64,000 nucleotides of DNA, taken from NCBI GenBank assembly GCA_937981575.1, contig CALJNR010000007.1:1-64000 (forward strand), read 5' to 3'. Shown here in pieces: positions 7,817 through 16,492 of the stretch (the first letter of the stretch is position 1; each line of letters starts with the position of its first letter). Made by a program: the position numbers and the translations under genes. This stretch comes from an uncultured Clostridia bacterium (GTDB taxonomy: Bacteria > Bacillota > Clostridia > Lachnospirales > Cellulosilyticaceae). A model generated the notes under the pieces. The model saw only the letters and a program-made list of their open reading frames with translations. It was not told the origin of the DNA and ran no database searches.

Positions 7817-8833
7817 TTATTTTTTGCCGATTGGCAGATTTGGCACTGCATTAAGGTTCATGCCAGATCTTTTTCCTCCCATAAATTCATAGTAAGCCGC
7901 ACACCCAATCATCGCAGCATTGTCTGTACAAAGTGAAAGGTCAGGATAATACAGCTTGATGCCATTAGCCTTAGAGGCCTCTTCCATGGCTTCTCTAAGC
8001 CCCTGATTGGCTGCCACCCCCCCTGCCAAGGCAACCTTATCCAGGCTCTTTTCTTTGGCTAAAGCAATCGTTTTTGAAACCAAAACGTCTACAACACTGG
8101 ACTGAAATGCTGCTGCAATATCTGCATTATGGATAGGCTCATTTTTCATTTTAGCGCCATTAATATAATTAAGCACTGCTGATTTTACCCCACTGAAGCT
8201 AAAGTCATACCCATCATCCATCATAGCCCTCGGAAACTTAATAGCATCTTTGTTTCCTTCCCTAGCTAGTTTATCAACTTTTGGCCCTCCTGGATAGGAC
8301 AATCCTATAGCTCTTGCTACTTTATCATAAGCTTCTCCTGCTGCATCATCTCTGGTTCTTCCTATAATCTCATAGCTTGTATAATCTTTAACCAGTACAA
8401 GGTGCGTATGCCCTCCTGATACAACTAAGCATAAAAATGGCGGTTCCAATGCTTTGTGTGTGATATAATTAGCGGCAATATGTCCTTCTATATGATGTAC
8501 CCCAACAAGCGGCTTATCTTTGGCAAAAGCTATAGCTTTTGCTGCAACAACCCCTACAATAAGTGCTCCCACGAGGCCAGGTCCATACGTTACCCCTACT
8601 GCATCTATCTCATCAAGTGTAACGTTTGCCTCTTGCAGGGCTTCTTTAATAACAAAGTTAATTTTTTCTACGTGCATTCTTGAAGCAATCTCCGGTACAA
8701 CGCCGCCGTACTTCTCATGCAGATCTATTTGAGTAGAGATGATATTAGATAATACCTCTCTTCCATTTTGTACTACAGCTACCGATGTCTCATCACAAGA
8801 CGTCTCAATTGCCAGCACTGTTACTTTATTCAT
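7817..8833 (-). CDS. tsaD: tRNA N6-adenosine threonylcarbamoyltransferase TsaD
   Basis: TsaD transfers threonylcarbamoyl to A37 of ANN-decoding tRNAs, together with TsaB and TsaE, which are not in this window. The protein begins [20 protein letters not shown] and has the metal-binding [10 protein letters not shown] motif, the GGHTHLV strand and [13 protein letters not shown]. The length is 338 aa, as usual. The true start is the ATG at 8833, behind GGAGGAGAAATA; longer in-frame starts run into the upstream gene. Its ATG shares one base with the TAA stop of the preceding gene (TAATG), so translation is probably coupled. Confidence 0.97.
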   Translation of the reverse strand: MNKVTVLAIETSCDETSVAVVQNGREVLSNIISTQIDLHEKYGGVVPEIASRMHVEKINFVIKEALQEANVTLDEIDAVGVTYGPGLVGALIVGVVAAKAIAFAKDKPLVGVHHIEGHIAANYITHKALEPPFLCLVVSGGHTHLVLVKDYTSYEIIGRTRDDAAGEAYDKVARAIGLSYPGGPKVDKLAREGNKDAIKFPRAMMDDGYDFSFSGVKSAVLNYINGAKMKNEPIHNADIAAAFQSSVVDVLVSKTIALAKEKSLDKVALAGGVAANQGLREAMEEASKANGIKLYYPDLSLCTDNAAMIGCAAYYEFMGGKRSGMNLNAVPNLPIGKK

Positions 8834-9387
8834 TATTTCTCCTCCAACTGCCTGCTCTCTAGTTTTGAATCCTGCCAAGAAGTAATTTTCCATCCCTCTT
8901 TAGTGTTTTCTAAATTGTAGTTTCTTGTAATGTCTCCTACACTGATGTAGTAGATTACTTTTACCCTGGCTTTAGAGTTATTATCCAGATAAACAACTTC
9001 TTTAATTTCGCTTTTTAATAGTTTAATGTTTTTATTGATATAGTTTTCTTTTTCTTCAAGGATGTTTTTGATCTGATCCTCTTTCGGGGTAAACAGCAGT
9101 AATTCTTCACTATAGAATTTTCTTATAGTATCTGCATAAAGGTCTATAAGATTATCCCCTACCATATGCTTGCTGTACAGATAACTCATAATTTTATTAT
9201 TAAGTTCAACAAGTGCTTTAGGATCGGCTGGATAATTTTCTTCAATTTGCTCATTATCCTTTTGGAGTTCAGTATAAATGTCTGGTTTTTGATTTTGTGG
9301 TTTCAGCCATGGCCTGCGGTTAGTTGCCATAGTAAAAAAGGCCGCACATATTGCCAGCATAATGATTACTAACAGTAATTTTTTCAT
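8833..9387 (-). CDS. Membrane-anchored extracytoplasmic protein, unknown function
   Basis: A 184-residue protein with an uncleaved-looking N-terminal signal anchor ([17 protein letters not shown]). A linker rich in Pro, Gln and Glu follows, then a C-terminal alpha/beta region (about 80-175) ending in [17 protein letters not shown] and GWKITSW. That ending resembles NTF2-like folds, which often finish in a W-K-I-x-x-W strand. There is no lipobox. It is translationally coupled to tsaD and preceded by rnz on the same strand. I do not recognise a named family with confidence. Confidence 0.75.
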   Translation of the reverse strand: MKKLLLVIIMLAICAAFFTMATNRRPWLKPQNQKPDIYTELQKDNEQIEENYPADPKALVELNNKIMSYLYSKHMVGDNLIDLYADTIRKFYSEELLLFTPKEDQIKNILEEKENYINKNIKLLKSEIKEVVYLDNNSKARVKVIYYISVGDITRNYNLENTKEGWKITSWQDSKLESRQLEEK

Positions 9388-9410
9388 ACATATCCCCCCA
9401 TTTTTATCAA

Positions 9411-10322
9411 TTATTCTTCTTCAAAATCCAGCGCAGCGACCATCCTGTCATAACTCATATCAGTACTTTTAAAAATCTTTCTGATACCCTCTATATTCAT
9501 TTGATTGGTGGTTAACGCTGGGCTGAAGTGTGTAAGCCACAGCCTCTTAACGCCAGCCGCTTTAGCCAGACTAGCAGCCTCGCTGCCTAACATATGTTTA
9601 TGCTTTTTGACTTGATCCAGGTACTCATCCTGAAAATACATGGATTCGCACACAAATAAGTCAGCCTCTTTTATAAAATCCTCTAATTCTTTTATTGGCC
9701 GGCAGTCCGTGCAATAAGAGACCTTTAGACCTTTTCGCCCTTCACCTAACACCATATCCGGTGTATAAACGGTTTCACATTCGGTAATAGTTTGTCCTTG
9801 CTGAAGCTTCTTCCAGAACTTTTGCGGTACATTATTGCTTTTAGCTTTTTCTACTATAAACTTAGGGAGTCTTTTGTTTTCTATTGTATACGCAAAGCAT
9901 TTAACGTTATGGGGCACAGGCATCACACTGATCCAAAACTCGCCCAGCTGCAGTGTTTGTTTTTCATAGGGCAGTTCAATAAGTATCAGTTCAAAACAAA
10001 TATCCCGGCATACCACTGTCAGCCCTTCCACTATTTTTTTGAGTCCTGGCGGACCAACTAAAGTAAGAGGTTCTTTTCTGCCTGTATTGCCAATGGTAAG
10101 CAGCAGCCCCGGAAGACCCGTTATATGATCTCCATGATAATGCGTAAAACAGATAACATCCAGAGTCTTATATCCCCAGCCTAACATTCTCATGGTCACC
10201 TGTGTGCCTTCACCACAGTCAATCAAAAGCTTTCTCCCATTATATCTTGCAAGGAGAGCCGTTAAGTATCTCTCCGGAAGCGGAAGCATGCCTCCCGTTC
10301 CCAATAAACAAATGTCTAACAT
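9411..10322 (-). CDS. rnz: Ribonuclease Z (tRNA 3' endonuclease)
   Basis: RNase Z trims the 3' trailer of tRNA precursors that lack an encoded CCA, which fits the CCA-less tRNA-Val in this window. The protein starts MLDICLLGTGGMLPLP. It has the metal motif FTHYHGDHITGLPGLL and the later SYCTDCRP, HMLGSEAASLAKAAG and LTHFSPAL metal-ligand blocks of the ELAC1-type beta-lactamase fold. The length is 303 aa. I chose the ATG at 10322: AAAGGA lies 8 nt upstream. The GTG at 10328 would be too close. Confidence 0.95.
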   Translation of the reverse strand: MLDICLLGTGGMLPLPERYLTALLARYNGRKLLIDCGEGTQVTMRMLGWGYKTLDVICFTHYHGDHITGLPGLLLTIGNTGRKEPLTLVGPPGLKKIVEGLTVVCRDICFELILIELPYEKQTLQLGEFWISVMPVPHNVKCFAYTIENKRLPKFIVEKAKSNNVPQKFWKKLQQGQTITECETVYTPDMVLGEGRKGLKVSYCTDCRPIKELEDFIKEADLFVCESMYFQDEYLDQVKKHKHMLGSEAASLAKAAGVKRLWLTHFSPALTTNQMNIEGIRKIFKSTDMSYDRMVAALDFEEE

Positions 10323-10435
10323 ATTCACTTTCCTTTCTAATGATGCTTTTATTATATCCTGTAATAGCTATTGTTACAATGATATCCCGTACTTTCTCTT
10401 ATAAACTAGTAGATAAAATTGAGCACCAGTCTTTA

Positions 10436-10464
10436 TTGACAATAATTCTCATTTAAGTTATACT
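10436..10464 (+). promoter_or_regulatory. feoAB promoter with overlapping Fur-box-like site
   Basis: TTGACA (10436-10441) and TATACT (10459-10464) are spaced by 17 bp. TGACAATAATTCTCA (10437-10451) matches 13 of 15 positions of the Fur 7-1-7 core TGATAATNATTATCA and covers the -35 box. Repression by iron-loaded Fur is therefore likely. Confidence 0.75.
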
Positions 10465-10500
10465 AATAATGAATTTATCAAGAGGTTGGTGGATTAGAAT

Positions 10501-10725
10501 ATGTCAAAGACATTATGTGATTTACAAGTAGGTTCAACTGGTATAATAAATGCAATAAACGCCCCTCTTCCTATTAAACAGCGTTTTATGGATATGGGCC
10601 TTGTAAAAGGAACTTCTGTTTCTGTCGAAAAACTTGCGCCTTTAGGCAATCCTATCCAAATATCTTTAAAAGGGTATAGCTTATGTGTCCGCAAAGAAGA
10701 TGCTAAATATATTTTAATTGCATAA
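10501..10725 (+). CDS. feoA: Ferrous iron transport protein FeoA
   Basis: A 74-residue SH3-like cytoplasmic protein that assists FeoB in ferrous iron uptake. Family features are the opening LCDLQVGSTGII, the RFMDMGLVKGTSVSVEKLAP core and the final ISLKGYSLCVRKEDAKYI strand. It is the first gene after the Fur-type promoter and is followed by feoB. A strong 13-bp hairpin lies between them. Confidence 0.95.
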   Translation: MSKTLCDLQVGSTGIINAINAPLPIKQRFMDMGLVKGTSVSVEKLAPLGNPIQISLKGYSLCVRKEDAKYILIA

Positions 10726-10734
10726 ACATATGTT

Positions 10735-10765
10735 TTTAAAGTACTACCCAATGTAGTACTTTAAA
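10735..10765 (+). promoter_or_regulatory. Intercistronic hairpin between feoA and feoB
   Basis: TTTAAAGTACTAC (10735-10747) pairs perfectly with GTAGTACTTTAAA (10753-10765) around a 5-nt loop. No T-run follows, so it is not a normal terminator. It may stabilise feoA mRNA, attenuate feoB or be a processing site. Confidence 0.6.
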
Positions 10766-10802
10766 TGTATCATCCCGCAATTTTGTTCACCCGGAGGTTA
10801 AT

Positions 10803-12806
10803 ATGAACAGGCAAATTACAGTTGCATTAGCTGGAAATCCTAACATAGGAAAAACTACTCTATTTAATGCGCTTACAGGCTTACGCTATACAGTCGGCAA
10901 CTGGGCCGGCGTAACTGTTGAAAAAAAAGAAGCTTCATTTACATATAAGGGCACGGCAATTAACTTGGTAGATTTACCAGGTACATACAGCTTATCTGCT
11001 TTTTCTCTGGATGAAAGCATTGCCCGTAATTATATCGTTACTGAAAACCCAGACGTTATCTTAAATCTGGTAGATGCCTCAAATTTGGAGCGGAATCTTT
11101 ATCTGACCCTTCAGCTTTTAGAACTCGGCAAACCTGTTGTCATGGCACTTAATATGATGGATATGGCTGCTGAGAAAGGTCTCATCATCGATATTCCTAA
11201 GCTTTCCTCACTCCTTGGGGTTACAGTTGTTCCTATTGTGGCTTCTAAGAAAAAAGGTATTAATGATTTGCTCGATGCACTCATTAAACCAAAATCTGCT
11301 GATCCATTCTCTGCAGCTTATCCTCTTAGGTATGCCTATCATGTAGAATACCAAATTCAGCAGATTGAAAGTGTGCTGAAAAACGTCTCCTTTAATATTC
11401 CGCCGCGCTGGCTGGCTCTTAAAATACTTGAAGGGGATCTGGAAGTAATAAATCTTATTCCAATCAAACTTCAAGAACAGTTAGAAACTTATATGTTAAA
11501 CGTTATTTCAGAAGATATCCGGCAAGCTGTGACTGATAAAAGGTATGAATATCTGTCTCATCTTACCCAGAAGGTAACAACTTTTTCCTTACCTTATATT
11601 CCTTCTGCAACTGCTAAAATTGATAAGGTAGTTACCAACAAATGGCTTGGACTTCCCCTTTTTGCCTTAGTAATGTTTACAATTTTTTATTTTACCTTTA
11701 ACTTAGTAGGTAACCCCCTTGCCCGGGTTTTTGATCTAGGTTTTAGTTATATCACGGCGCTCATTAAAAACTTCCTTGTTGCACTTGGCATCTCCAGCTG
11801 GCTTTTGGCGCTCATAACAGATGGTATTCTTAACGGCGTTTTTGGCGTACTTACATTCTTGCCTAATATTGCTTGTTTATTCATTGCCCTTACGTTTTTA
11901 GAAGACACAGGGTATATGGCAAGAGTTGCTTTTATTATGGACGAACTGATGAAAAAAATAGGACTAAACGGTAAATCAATCATTCCTATGCTGCTTGGCT
12001 TTGGATGCAATGTTCCTGCTATTATGGGAACCCGCACAATTGAAAATGAGAAAGACCGGTTCACTTCTATTTTAATTAACCCCTTTTTCTCCTGCAGTGC
12101 AAGGCTCCCTGTATTTACTTTGATTGCTTCTGCTTTCTTTCCCGGCAAAGAAGCCATCGTTATTTTTACTTTGTACTTTTTAGGCATTTTTATAGGCATT
12201 CTTGCAGCGTTTATACTAAAAAAAACACTGTTTAAATCAGATGGCATGCCTTTTATCATGGAGCTGCCAGCATATCATATGCCTTCACTAAAACATATTG
12301 CAGATCAAGTTTGGGAAAAGATACAGGGCTTTCTTATTAAGGCGGGAACTATTATTTTCACGGCTTCAGTTATTCTGTGGTTTATCCTTAACTATAACTT
12401 AAGCGGTCCTTCCGAAATGACTGACAGCCTAGGCGCTCTACTCGGACGTCTTATTGCCCCATTATTTGCACCGCTTGGGTTTGGTAATTGGCAGGCTGCA
12501 TTATCTCTTATAGCGGGTATTGTAGGAAAAGAGATCGTTGTTTCCAATATGGCAATTGTCTATGGACTTGGAAGCGAAAGCAGCTTCCTTAGTTTTCAGT
12601 CTGCGCTTTCTGGTGCCTTTACTCCGCTTAGTGCTTTTGTTTTTTTAGTATTTATCCTCCTCTATGTTCCCTGCATTGGAACTTTAGGCGCTATTAAAAG
12701 AGAGACAAACAGCTACCGGTGGGTGATATTCTCAGCGTTATATCAAGTTGCCATAGCATGGGCTGTCTGCTTTATCATTACATTAATTGGCGGTTTAATG
12801 ATTTAA
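10803..12806 (+). CDS. feoB: Ferrous iron transporter FeoB
   Basis: A 667-aa membrane transporter for Fe2+. The N-terminal GTPase domain shows G1 GNPNIGKTT, G3 DLPGTYSLSAFS and G4 LNMMDMA. A helical regulatory region follows, then a C-terminal membrane domain with two Gate motifs around LLGFGCNVPAIMGTRT and YVPCIGTLGAIKRE, each carrying a conserved Cys. The length is slightly short of E. coli FeoB but normal for Clostridia. The ATG at 10803 follows GGAGG. No feoC is seen. The Fur-box-like promoter upstream of feoA should control it. Confidence 0.97.
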   Translation: MNRQITVALAGNPNIGKTTLFNALTGLRYTVGNWAGVTVEKKEASFTYKGTAINLVDLPGTYSLSAFSLDESIARNYIVTENPDVILNLVDASNLERNLYLTLQLLELGKPVVMALNMMDMAAEKGLIIDIPKLSSLLGVTVVPIVASKKKGINDLLDALIKPKSADPFSAAYPLRYAYHVEYQIQQIESVLKNVSFNIPPRWLALKILEGDLEVINLIPIKLQEQLETYMLNVISEDIRQAVTDKRYEYLSHLTQKVTTFSLPYIPSATAKIDKVVTNKWLGLPLFALVMFTIFYFTFNLVGNPLARVFDLGFSYITALIKNFLVALGISSWLLALITDGILNGVFGVLTFLPNIACLFIALTFLEDTGYMARVAFIMDELMKKIGLNGKSIIPMLLGFGCNVPAIMGTRTIENEKDRFTSILINPFFSCSARLPVFTLIASAFFPGKEAIVIFTLYFLGIFIGILAAFILKKTLFKSDGMPFIMELPAYHMPSLKHIADQVWEKIQGFLIKAGTIIFTASVILWFILNYNLSGPSEMTDSLGALLGRLIAPLFAPLGFGNWQAALSLIAGIVGKEIVVSNMAIVYGLGSESSFLSFQSALSGAFTPLSAFVFLVFILLYVPCIGTLGAIKRETNSYRWVIFSALYQVAIAWAVCFIITLIGGLMI

Positions 12807-12898
12807 CATACATAAAGGTAGGGCTCCAAGGATTAAACGCTTCTTGCCCAGTATACTTACAGAGTTTATCCGGATTTGGCAAGGTGCCCTGTACGCTC

Positions 12899-12950
12899 AA
12901 AAAAAGAAGTATGATAAAATGAGCTAACACTCATTCTGTCATACTTCTTT
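12899..12950. terminator. Bidirectional terminator after feoB
   Basis: GAAGTATGA (12906-12914) pairs with TCATACTTC (12939-12947), with further internal pairing of ATGAG and CTCAT. T-runs lie on both sides: TTTCATTT on the plus strand and seven T on the minus strand. It also serves the converging gene at 12954. Confidence 0.8.
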
Positions 12951-12953
12951 CAT

Positions 12954-13265
12954 TTACTTACATAATTCCGCCGCATAGGCTTCATTTAGCAGCCTGATTT
13001 CTTCATCTGAATAAAAAAAGATATCTTCGATATAATTATCCTCGATAGGAATCACAAAACTCTCTACCCATCTGTCATAACACTTTTCGCAAATATTAAA
13101 GGTATGAGTTTTTAAATCTTTAGAAGAAAAATATCCCCATGACTTTTCAATATGCAGATAATCCATATACGTATCCGCAACTGCAGTCCTCTCGATTTCT
13201 TCGCCACAACAATTACAGTAGATTCTGCCTTCGCCTTCTACGTTTGCTGTATTGTAATTCTCCAC
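12954..13265 (-). CDS. Small protein with two CxxC motifs, unknown
   Basis: About 103 residues. CNCCGEEIER and ICEKCYDRW place two CxxC pairs about 40 residues apart, which suggests one zinc ribbon. The rest is acidic (IPIEDNYIEDIFFYSDEE). There is no signal peptide or membrane helix. I choose the GTG at 13265 because GGAGGGGG lies 8 nt upstream; an in-frame GTG at 13292 has a poorer site. It converges with feoB and shares its terminator. I do not recognise a family or function. Confidence 0.65.
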   Translation of the reverse strand: MENYNTANVEGEGRIYCNCCGEEIERTAVADTYMDYLHIEKSWGYFSSKDLKTHTFNICEKCYDRWVESFVIPIEDNYIEDIFFYSDEEIRLLNEAYAAELCK

Positions 13266-13684
13266 TAATGGCACCCCCTCCGTATAATACACGGTTCCAA
13301 CCTATAGCTTTAATACCTATTCAATATTTTCTTAAAGAAATACTTTTTAAAAATATTGGTACTATAAAGTTAAATCTGACCTTATAAATTTTATAATAAT
13401 TAAAATTCATATATGCTGCATCCCTTGTGTATGAAAGCCTTGATTATTATCACGCACTGCTATAATCTCTGTTTTCATTATATACGTTTGTCCTATATAA
13501 GTATATAGGTAAATTTTATATATTATGCTCTTAGGCTTATTCTTTAACGTATTATCATTCCCAGCTAGTCCTCATTCTATTATATTCCCAAGCTTATTTT
13601 TTAATGACTGCTATTTGCCAAAGGCCTATAGTGACTTACACAATTTTTTAGCATAATTTTAAATACTGTGGGTATAATAATGTC
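13266..13684. other. Non-coding intergenic stretch
   Basis: AT-rich DNA between the CxxC gene and the candidate sRNA. I find no open frame with a ribosome site. The right end carries the -10 box of the sRNA (TATAAT, 13673-13678), with only weak -35 candidates. Confidence 0.5.
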
Positions 13685-13800
13685 GAGATGATTATGATTC
13701 CTCCCCATTAAATTGTCTCACAAACCCCAATACTATCGAGATATTGATTCAATACCTCACTTAAGCGATAGCATCTCTATCGCTTATTTTTTTTATTTTT
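13685..13800 (+). ncRNA. Candidate C-rich small regulatory RNA
   Basis: TATAAT at 13673-13678 predicts a start near 13685. A clean Rho-independent terminator closes the transcript: AAGCGATAG (13763-13771) and CTATCGCTT (13777-13785), then a T-rich tail. No open frame fits in these ~115 nt. Unpaired C-rich blocks CCTCCCC (13700-13706) and CCCC (13725-13728) are complementary to Shine-Dalgarno sequences, as in Gram-positive sRNAs of the RoxS/RsaE and FsrA type. It is not a sequence match to those that I can show. Confidence 0.5.
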
Positions 13801-13880
13801 CAAGTGAAGTAAAACTTTAACCCTCTATAAGAGCAGCCTATTTCTTACTCTATGTCGTTATTTTTTTAACATATCAACCC

Positions 13881-13930
13881 TAAAATAGTTCCCTTAAGGC
13901 TTTACTTTGAGCGCTAAGGGAACTATTTTA
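13881..13930 (-). terminator. Long stem-loop downstream of the orphan gene at 13943
   Basis: AAAATAGTTCCCTTA (13882-13896) pairs fully with TAAGGGAACTATTTT (13915-13929). It lies 13 nt after the stop codon on the minus strand, though the T-run beyond it is weak. Confidence 0.6.
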
Positions 13931-13942
13931 TAAGTACTTTAT

Positions 13943-14299
13943 CTATATAAGTTGTTTTTGTTTAAGTTCTGTCAAAACCCTATGATTATATCTTTTGAAT
14001 TCACTTGTTCCTCTTTCACGATCCCCTGGGATACTTGGGCTGTAAGCGATATATTCCTGTAATACATCTAATCTTTCTTCTTGACCATCAGTATAAATTC
14101 GCACATGTGCATGCCCGTTTCTGGTATGTATCCCATAATACTCTAGATACATACCTTTTTCGTCTTCACCTACTACAAATTTAATGTTCCAGCCGCCCTG
14201 TGGGATAGCTTTGTTGTTGCCAATGAATACATCGGCATCATCAAGTGTTATATGCCACGGTTCAAATGTTTTTGAAAAGACTTCTTTTATTTTGCACAT
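13943..14299 (-). CDS. Orphan conserved small protein, paralogue of 51856-52212
   Basis: A 118-residue soluble protein. It opens MCKIKEVFSKTFEPWHITLD and has the blocks DEKGMYLEYYG, HVRIYTDGQEERLDVLQEY and PGDRERGTSEFKRYN. A second copy of equal length and roughly 60% identity lies 38 kb away (51856-52212). Conserved aromatic and charged residues with no hydrophobic core suggest a small alpha/beta fold. GGAGGAG precedes the ATG. That ribosome site lies inside a 28-codon upstream frame that overlaps the start, so translation may be coupled. Function unknown. Confidence 0.75.
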   Translation of the reverse strand: MCKIKEVFSKTFEPWHITLDDADVFIGNNKAIPQGGWNIKFVVGEDEKGMYLEYYGIHTRNGHAHVRIYTDGQEERLDVLQEYIAYSPSIPGDRERGTSEFKRYNHRVLTELKQKQLI

Positions 14300-14373
14300 A
14301 ACTTATCTCCTCCCATCAAATTTGTAGTAGCCTCAGGAAGGTTCACTGTATTTTTATCATTGTAATGATACAT
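14287..14373 (-). CDS. Possible 28-residue leader peptide overlapping the orphan gene
   Basis: MYHYNDKNTVNLPEATTNLM begins at an ATG behind AAAGGAGTGAACAT and ends with a TAA 13 nt inside the next gene, in another frame. The good ribosome site and the overlap support translation. There is no homology I can name. It could be a coupling leader rather than a working peptide. Confidence 0.45.
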   Translation of the reverse strand: MYHYNDKNTVNLPEATTNLMGGDKLCAK

Positions 14374-14440
14374 ATGTTCACTCCTTTTAAGTTGTTATCT
14401 TTTAGATATAGTATTTTATTTATCAGCTATTTATATGCAG

Positions 14441-14478
14441 AAAAGTAGTTCCAAATGACTATTTGAAACTACTTTTTT
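14441..14478 (-). terminator. Terminator after the DUF3892 gene
   Basis: AAAAGTAGTTCCAAAT pairs with ATTTGAAACTACTTTTTT around GACT. A-rich and T-rich flanks let it act in either direction; it is 8 nt past the stop codon at 14487. Confidence 0.75.
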
Positions 14479-14486
14479 ATAACACT

Positions 14487-14807
14487 TTATTCCATCTCAG
14501 TAATCGAAGGCAGGTTGCCTAGATTATTCGATTCATCTCCATCCGGCAGCGAGCGGATATATTCACTGCCATCCTTTGCAATTGATACCCCCACGTGATC
14601 AAGTTGCCCTTGTTTAGCCAGCTGGATAGCTTCGTCTACACTAACCTTTTCACCGGAGGATAATACATAACCTACTACTTTATGATCCTGTTTAATAAAC
14701 TTTGTAATTTGCTTTGCATTTGGACCGCCTTCAGATACAATTTTATTAATGTTTCCTGGAAGATTGAACGTTTTATTTTCATCTTGACCTTTACCGCTGT
14801 TAAACAT
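14487..14807 (-). CDS. DUF3892-family protein
   Basis: A 106-residue protein whose middle (AKQITKFIKQDHKVVGYVLSSGEKVSVDEAIQLAKQGQLDHVGV) and end (EYIRSLPDGDESNNLGNLP) match the DUF3892 pattern: a strand, the SGE turn, a helix, and the RSLPDGxxxNNLxxLP tail. The family is widespread in Firmicutes and has no known function. It stands alone between terminators. There is no signal peptide. Confidence 0.85.
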   Translation of the reverse strand: MFNSGKGQDENKTFNLPGNINKIVSEGGPNAKQITKFIKQDHKVVGYVLSSGEKVSVDEAIQLAKQGQLDHVGVSIAKDGSEYIRSLPDGDESNNLGNLPSITEME

Positions 14808-14985
14808 AAGTCCACTCCTTTGTAAATATTACATCGTTTAATAGTATCTTCTTTAATATTAAAATATCCTAGAACTATTATCTGCAAAACAACTATATAT
14901 ATGTATAAAATAATTTATTACATGAAATACTGACAAATAAACTCAAAAATGTTTTTTCGTTAAGTACTTATCCATCCCATTCTAA

Positions 14986-15041
14986 AATATATTAAAAAGG
15001 TGATTGCTATACTCATGCAGCAATCACCTTTTTAATATATT
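14986..15041. terminator. Strong terminator downstream of glmM
   Basis: A 22-bp perfect stem (14986-15007 with 15020-15041) contains AAAAAGGTGATTGC/GCAATCACCTTTTT. It directly abuts the glmM stop codon and works in both directions. Confidence 0.9.
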
Positions 15042-16394
15042 TTATTCTCCTAGCTTTTCTTCTATAAACTTTGCGAGTTTCTTAGCTTCTTCTTCTATTA
15101 CTGCTTTATCTTTGCCTTCTATCATAACGCGTACAAGCGGCTCTGTTCCCGATGGCCTGATAAGCACCCTGCCTTCACCTTTGAACTTATCTTCTAAAGC
15201 TTCAATAGCTTCTTGGATTTCTAGGTCTTCAAGATAAGCATGTTTATTTTCATTTTTAACATGGGCATTAACAAGCACCTGTGGGAAAACATTCATGCAT
15301 TTTTTAAGCTCTGACAGAGGCTTGCCTGTTTTTTTCATAACATAAAGGAGCTGAATAGCTGTTACAAGACCATCTCCAGTGGTATTATAATCAAGTAAAA
15401 TGACATGTCCTGACTGCTCTCCGCCTAGTTTATAATTATGTTTAAGCATCTTTTCAAGAACATATCTATCCCCTACTCTGGTCTGGATAAGGTTAATGTT
15501 TTCCTCTTTGCTCATGACAGTTAATCCTAAGTTACTCATAACTGTAGCGACGAGGGTATCCTTGTTTAGTCTGCCACCCTTTTTCATATCAAGTCCTAAA
15601 ATACTTAGGATTTGATCTCCATCAATCATTTCTCCCTTTTCATCTACCGCAAGACACCTGTCTGCATCGCCGTCAAAAGCGATACCTACTTCCATTGAGC
15701 GTCCTACCACCTGATTTTGAAGATCCTCCATATGCGTTGAGCCGCATAGCCTGTTGATATTTACGCCATTTGGCTTGTAATGAATCACTTCAACATCAGC
15801 TCCTAGTTTTTTCAGAGCAATAGGCGCCGCTTCAAATGCTGCTCCGTTAGCACAGTCAATGAGTACCTTGAGCCCCTTTAGGTCTCCTGGGATCGTACTG
15901 CAGACAAAATCAATATACTTTTCCATAAGCGTGTGATCCATATCCCATGTTCCTACTTCTTCTCCAGTTGGAAGAGGAATATTATCACTTCTTGTTAAAA
16001 TAAGGTTTTCTATTTCATCCTCCAGTTCGTCTCTTAGCTTATAGCCCTCTGAACTGAAAAATTTGATACCATTAAACTCTAAAGGATTATGTGAAGCAGA
16101 AATCATAACCCCTGCATCAAATCCAAGCTCTCTTGTTAAATAGGCTACCGCTGGTGTTGGTACCACCCCTATAGAAACTGCTTTAGCACCTACTGAACAT
16201 ATCCCTGCAACAAGCGCAGCTTCGAGCATTGTGCCAGATATACGCGTATCTCTGGCTACAAGAATCTTAGGCTGTTTTTTTGTTTCTTTAGTTAGTACAT
16301 AGGCTCCAGCCTGCCCTACTTGAAAAGCTAACTTTCCTGTAAGTTCTGTATTGGCCACGCCGCGCACACCATCTGTTCCAAATAATTTACCCAT
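15042..16394 (-). CDS. glmM: Phosphoglucosamine mutase GlmM
   Basis: Converts glucosamine-6-phosphate to glucosamine-1-phosphate for peptidoglycan precursor synthesis. The 450-aa protein begins [12 protein letters not shown]. It has the phosphoserine loop [16 protein letters not shown], the Mg site AFDGDADRC and the phosphate-binding [15 protein letters not shown], all typical of GlmM. In most Firmicutes glmM directly follows cdaA and cdaR; here those genes lie 14 kb away, beyond the mannan locus. A family-wide ability to act on other hexose phosphates is known to be weak. Confidence 0.97.
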   Translation of the reverse strand: MGKLFGTDGVRGVANTELTGKLAFQVGQAGAYVLTKETKKQPKILVARDTRISGTMLEAALVAGICSVGAKAVSIGVVPTPAVAYLTRELGFDAGVMISASHNPLEFNGIKFFSSEGYKLRDELEDEIENLILTRSDNIPLPTGEEVGTWDMDHTLMEKYIDFVCSTIPGDLKGLKVLIDCANGAAFEAAPIALKKLGADVEVIHYKPNGVNINRLCGSTHMEDLQNQVVGRSMEVGIAFDGDADRCLAVDEKGEMIDGDQILSILGLDMKKGGRLNKDTLVATVMSNLGLTVMSKEENINLIQTRVGDRYVLEKMLKHNYKLGGEQSGHVILLDYNTTGDGLVTAIQLLYVMKKTGKPLSELKKCMNVFPQVLVNAHVKNENKHAYLEDLEIQEAIEALEDKFKGEGRVLIRPSGTEPLVRVMIEGKDKAVIEEEAKKLAKFIEEKLGE

Positions 16395-16492
16395 CTGTCT
16401 TCCTCGCTTTCTTTGAGGTCCCTCTATTTATAAGGATTATATTTTAGTCTATCCTTATAATTATAAACTGATTCCCAGCAGCTTACAACCCA

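Noticed and set aside
11747-12259. 170-codon open frame antisense to feoB.
   Set aside because: It is a shadow of the membrane domain with no ribosome site; feoB is unambiguous.
12719-12922. Open frame on the plus strand at the end of feoB.
   Set aside because: It lies mostly inside feoB in another frame, has no ribosome site and ends in the feoB terminator.
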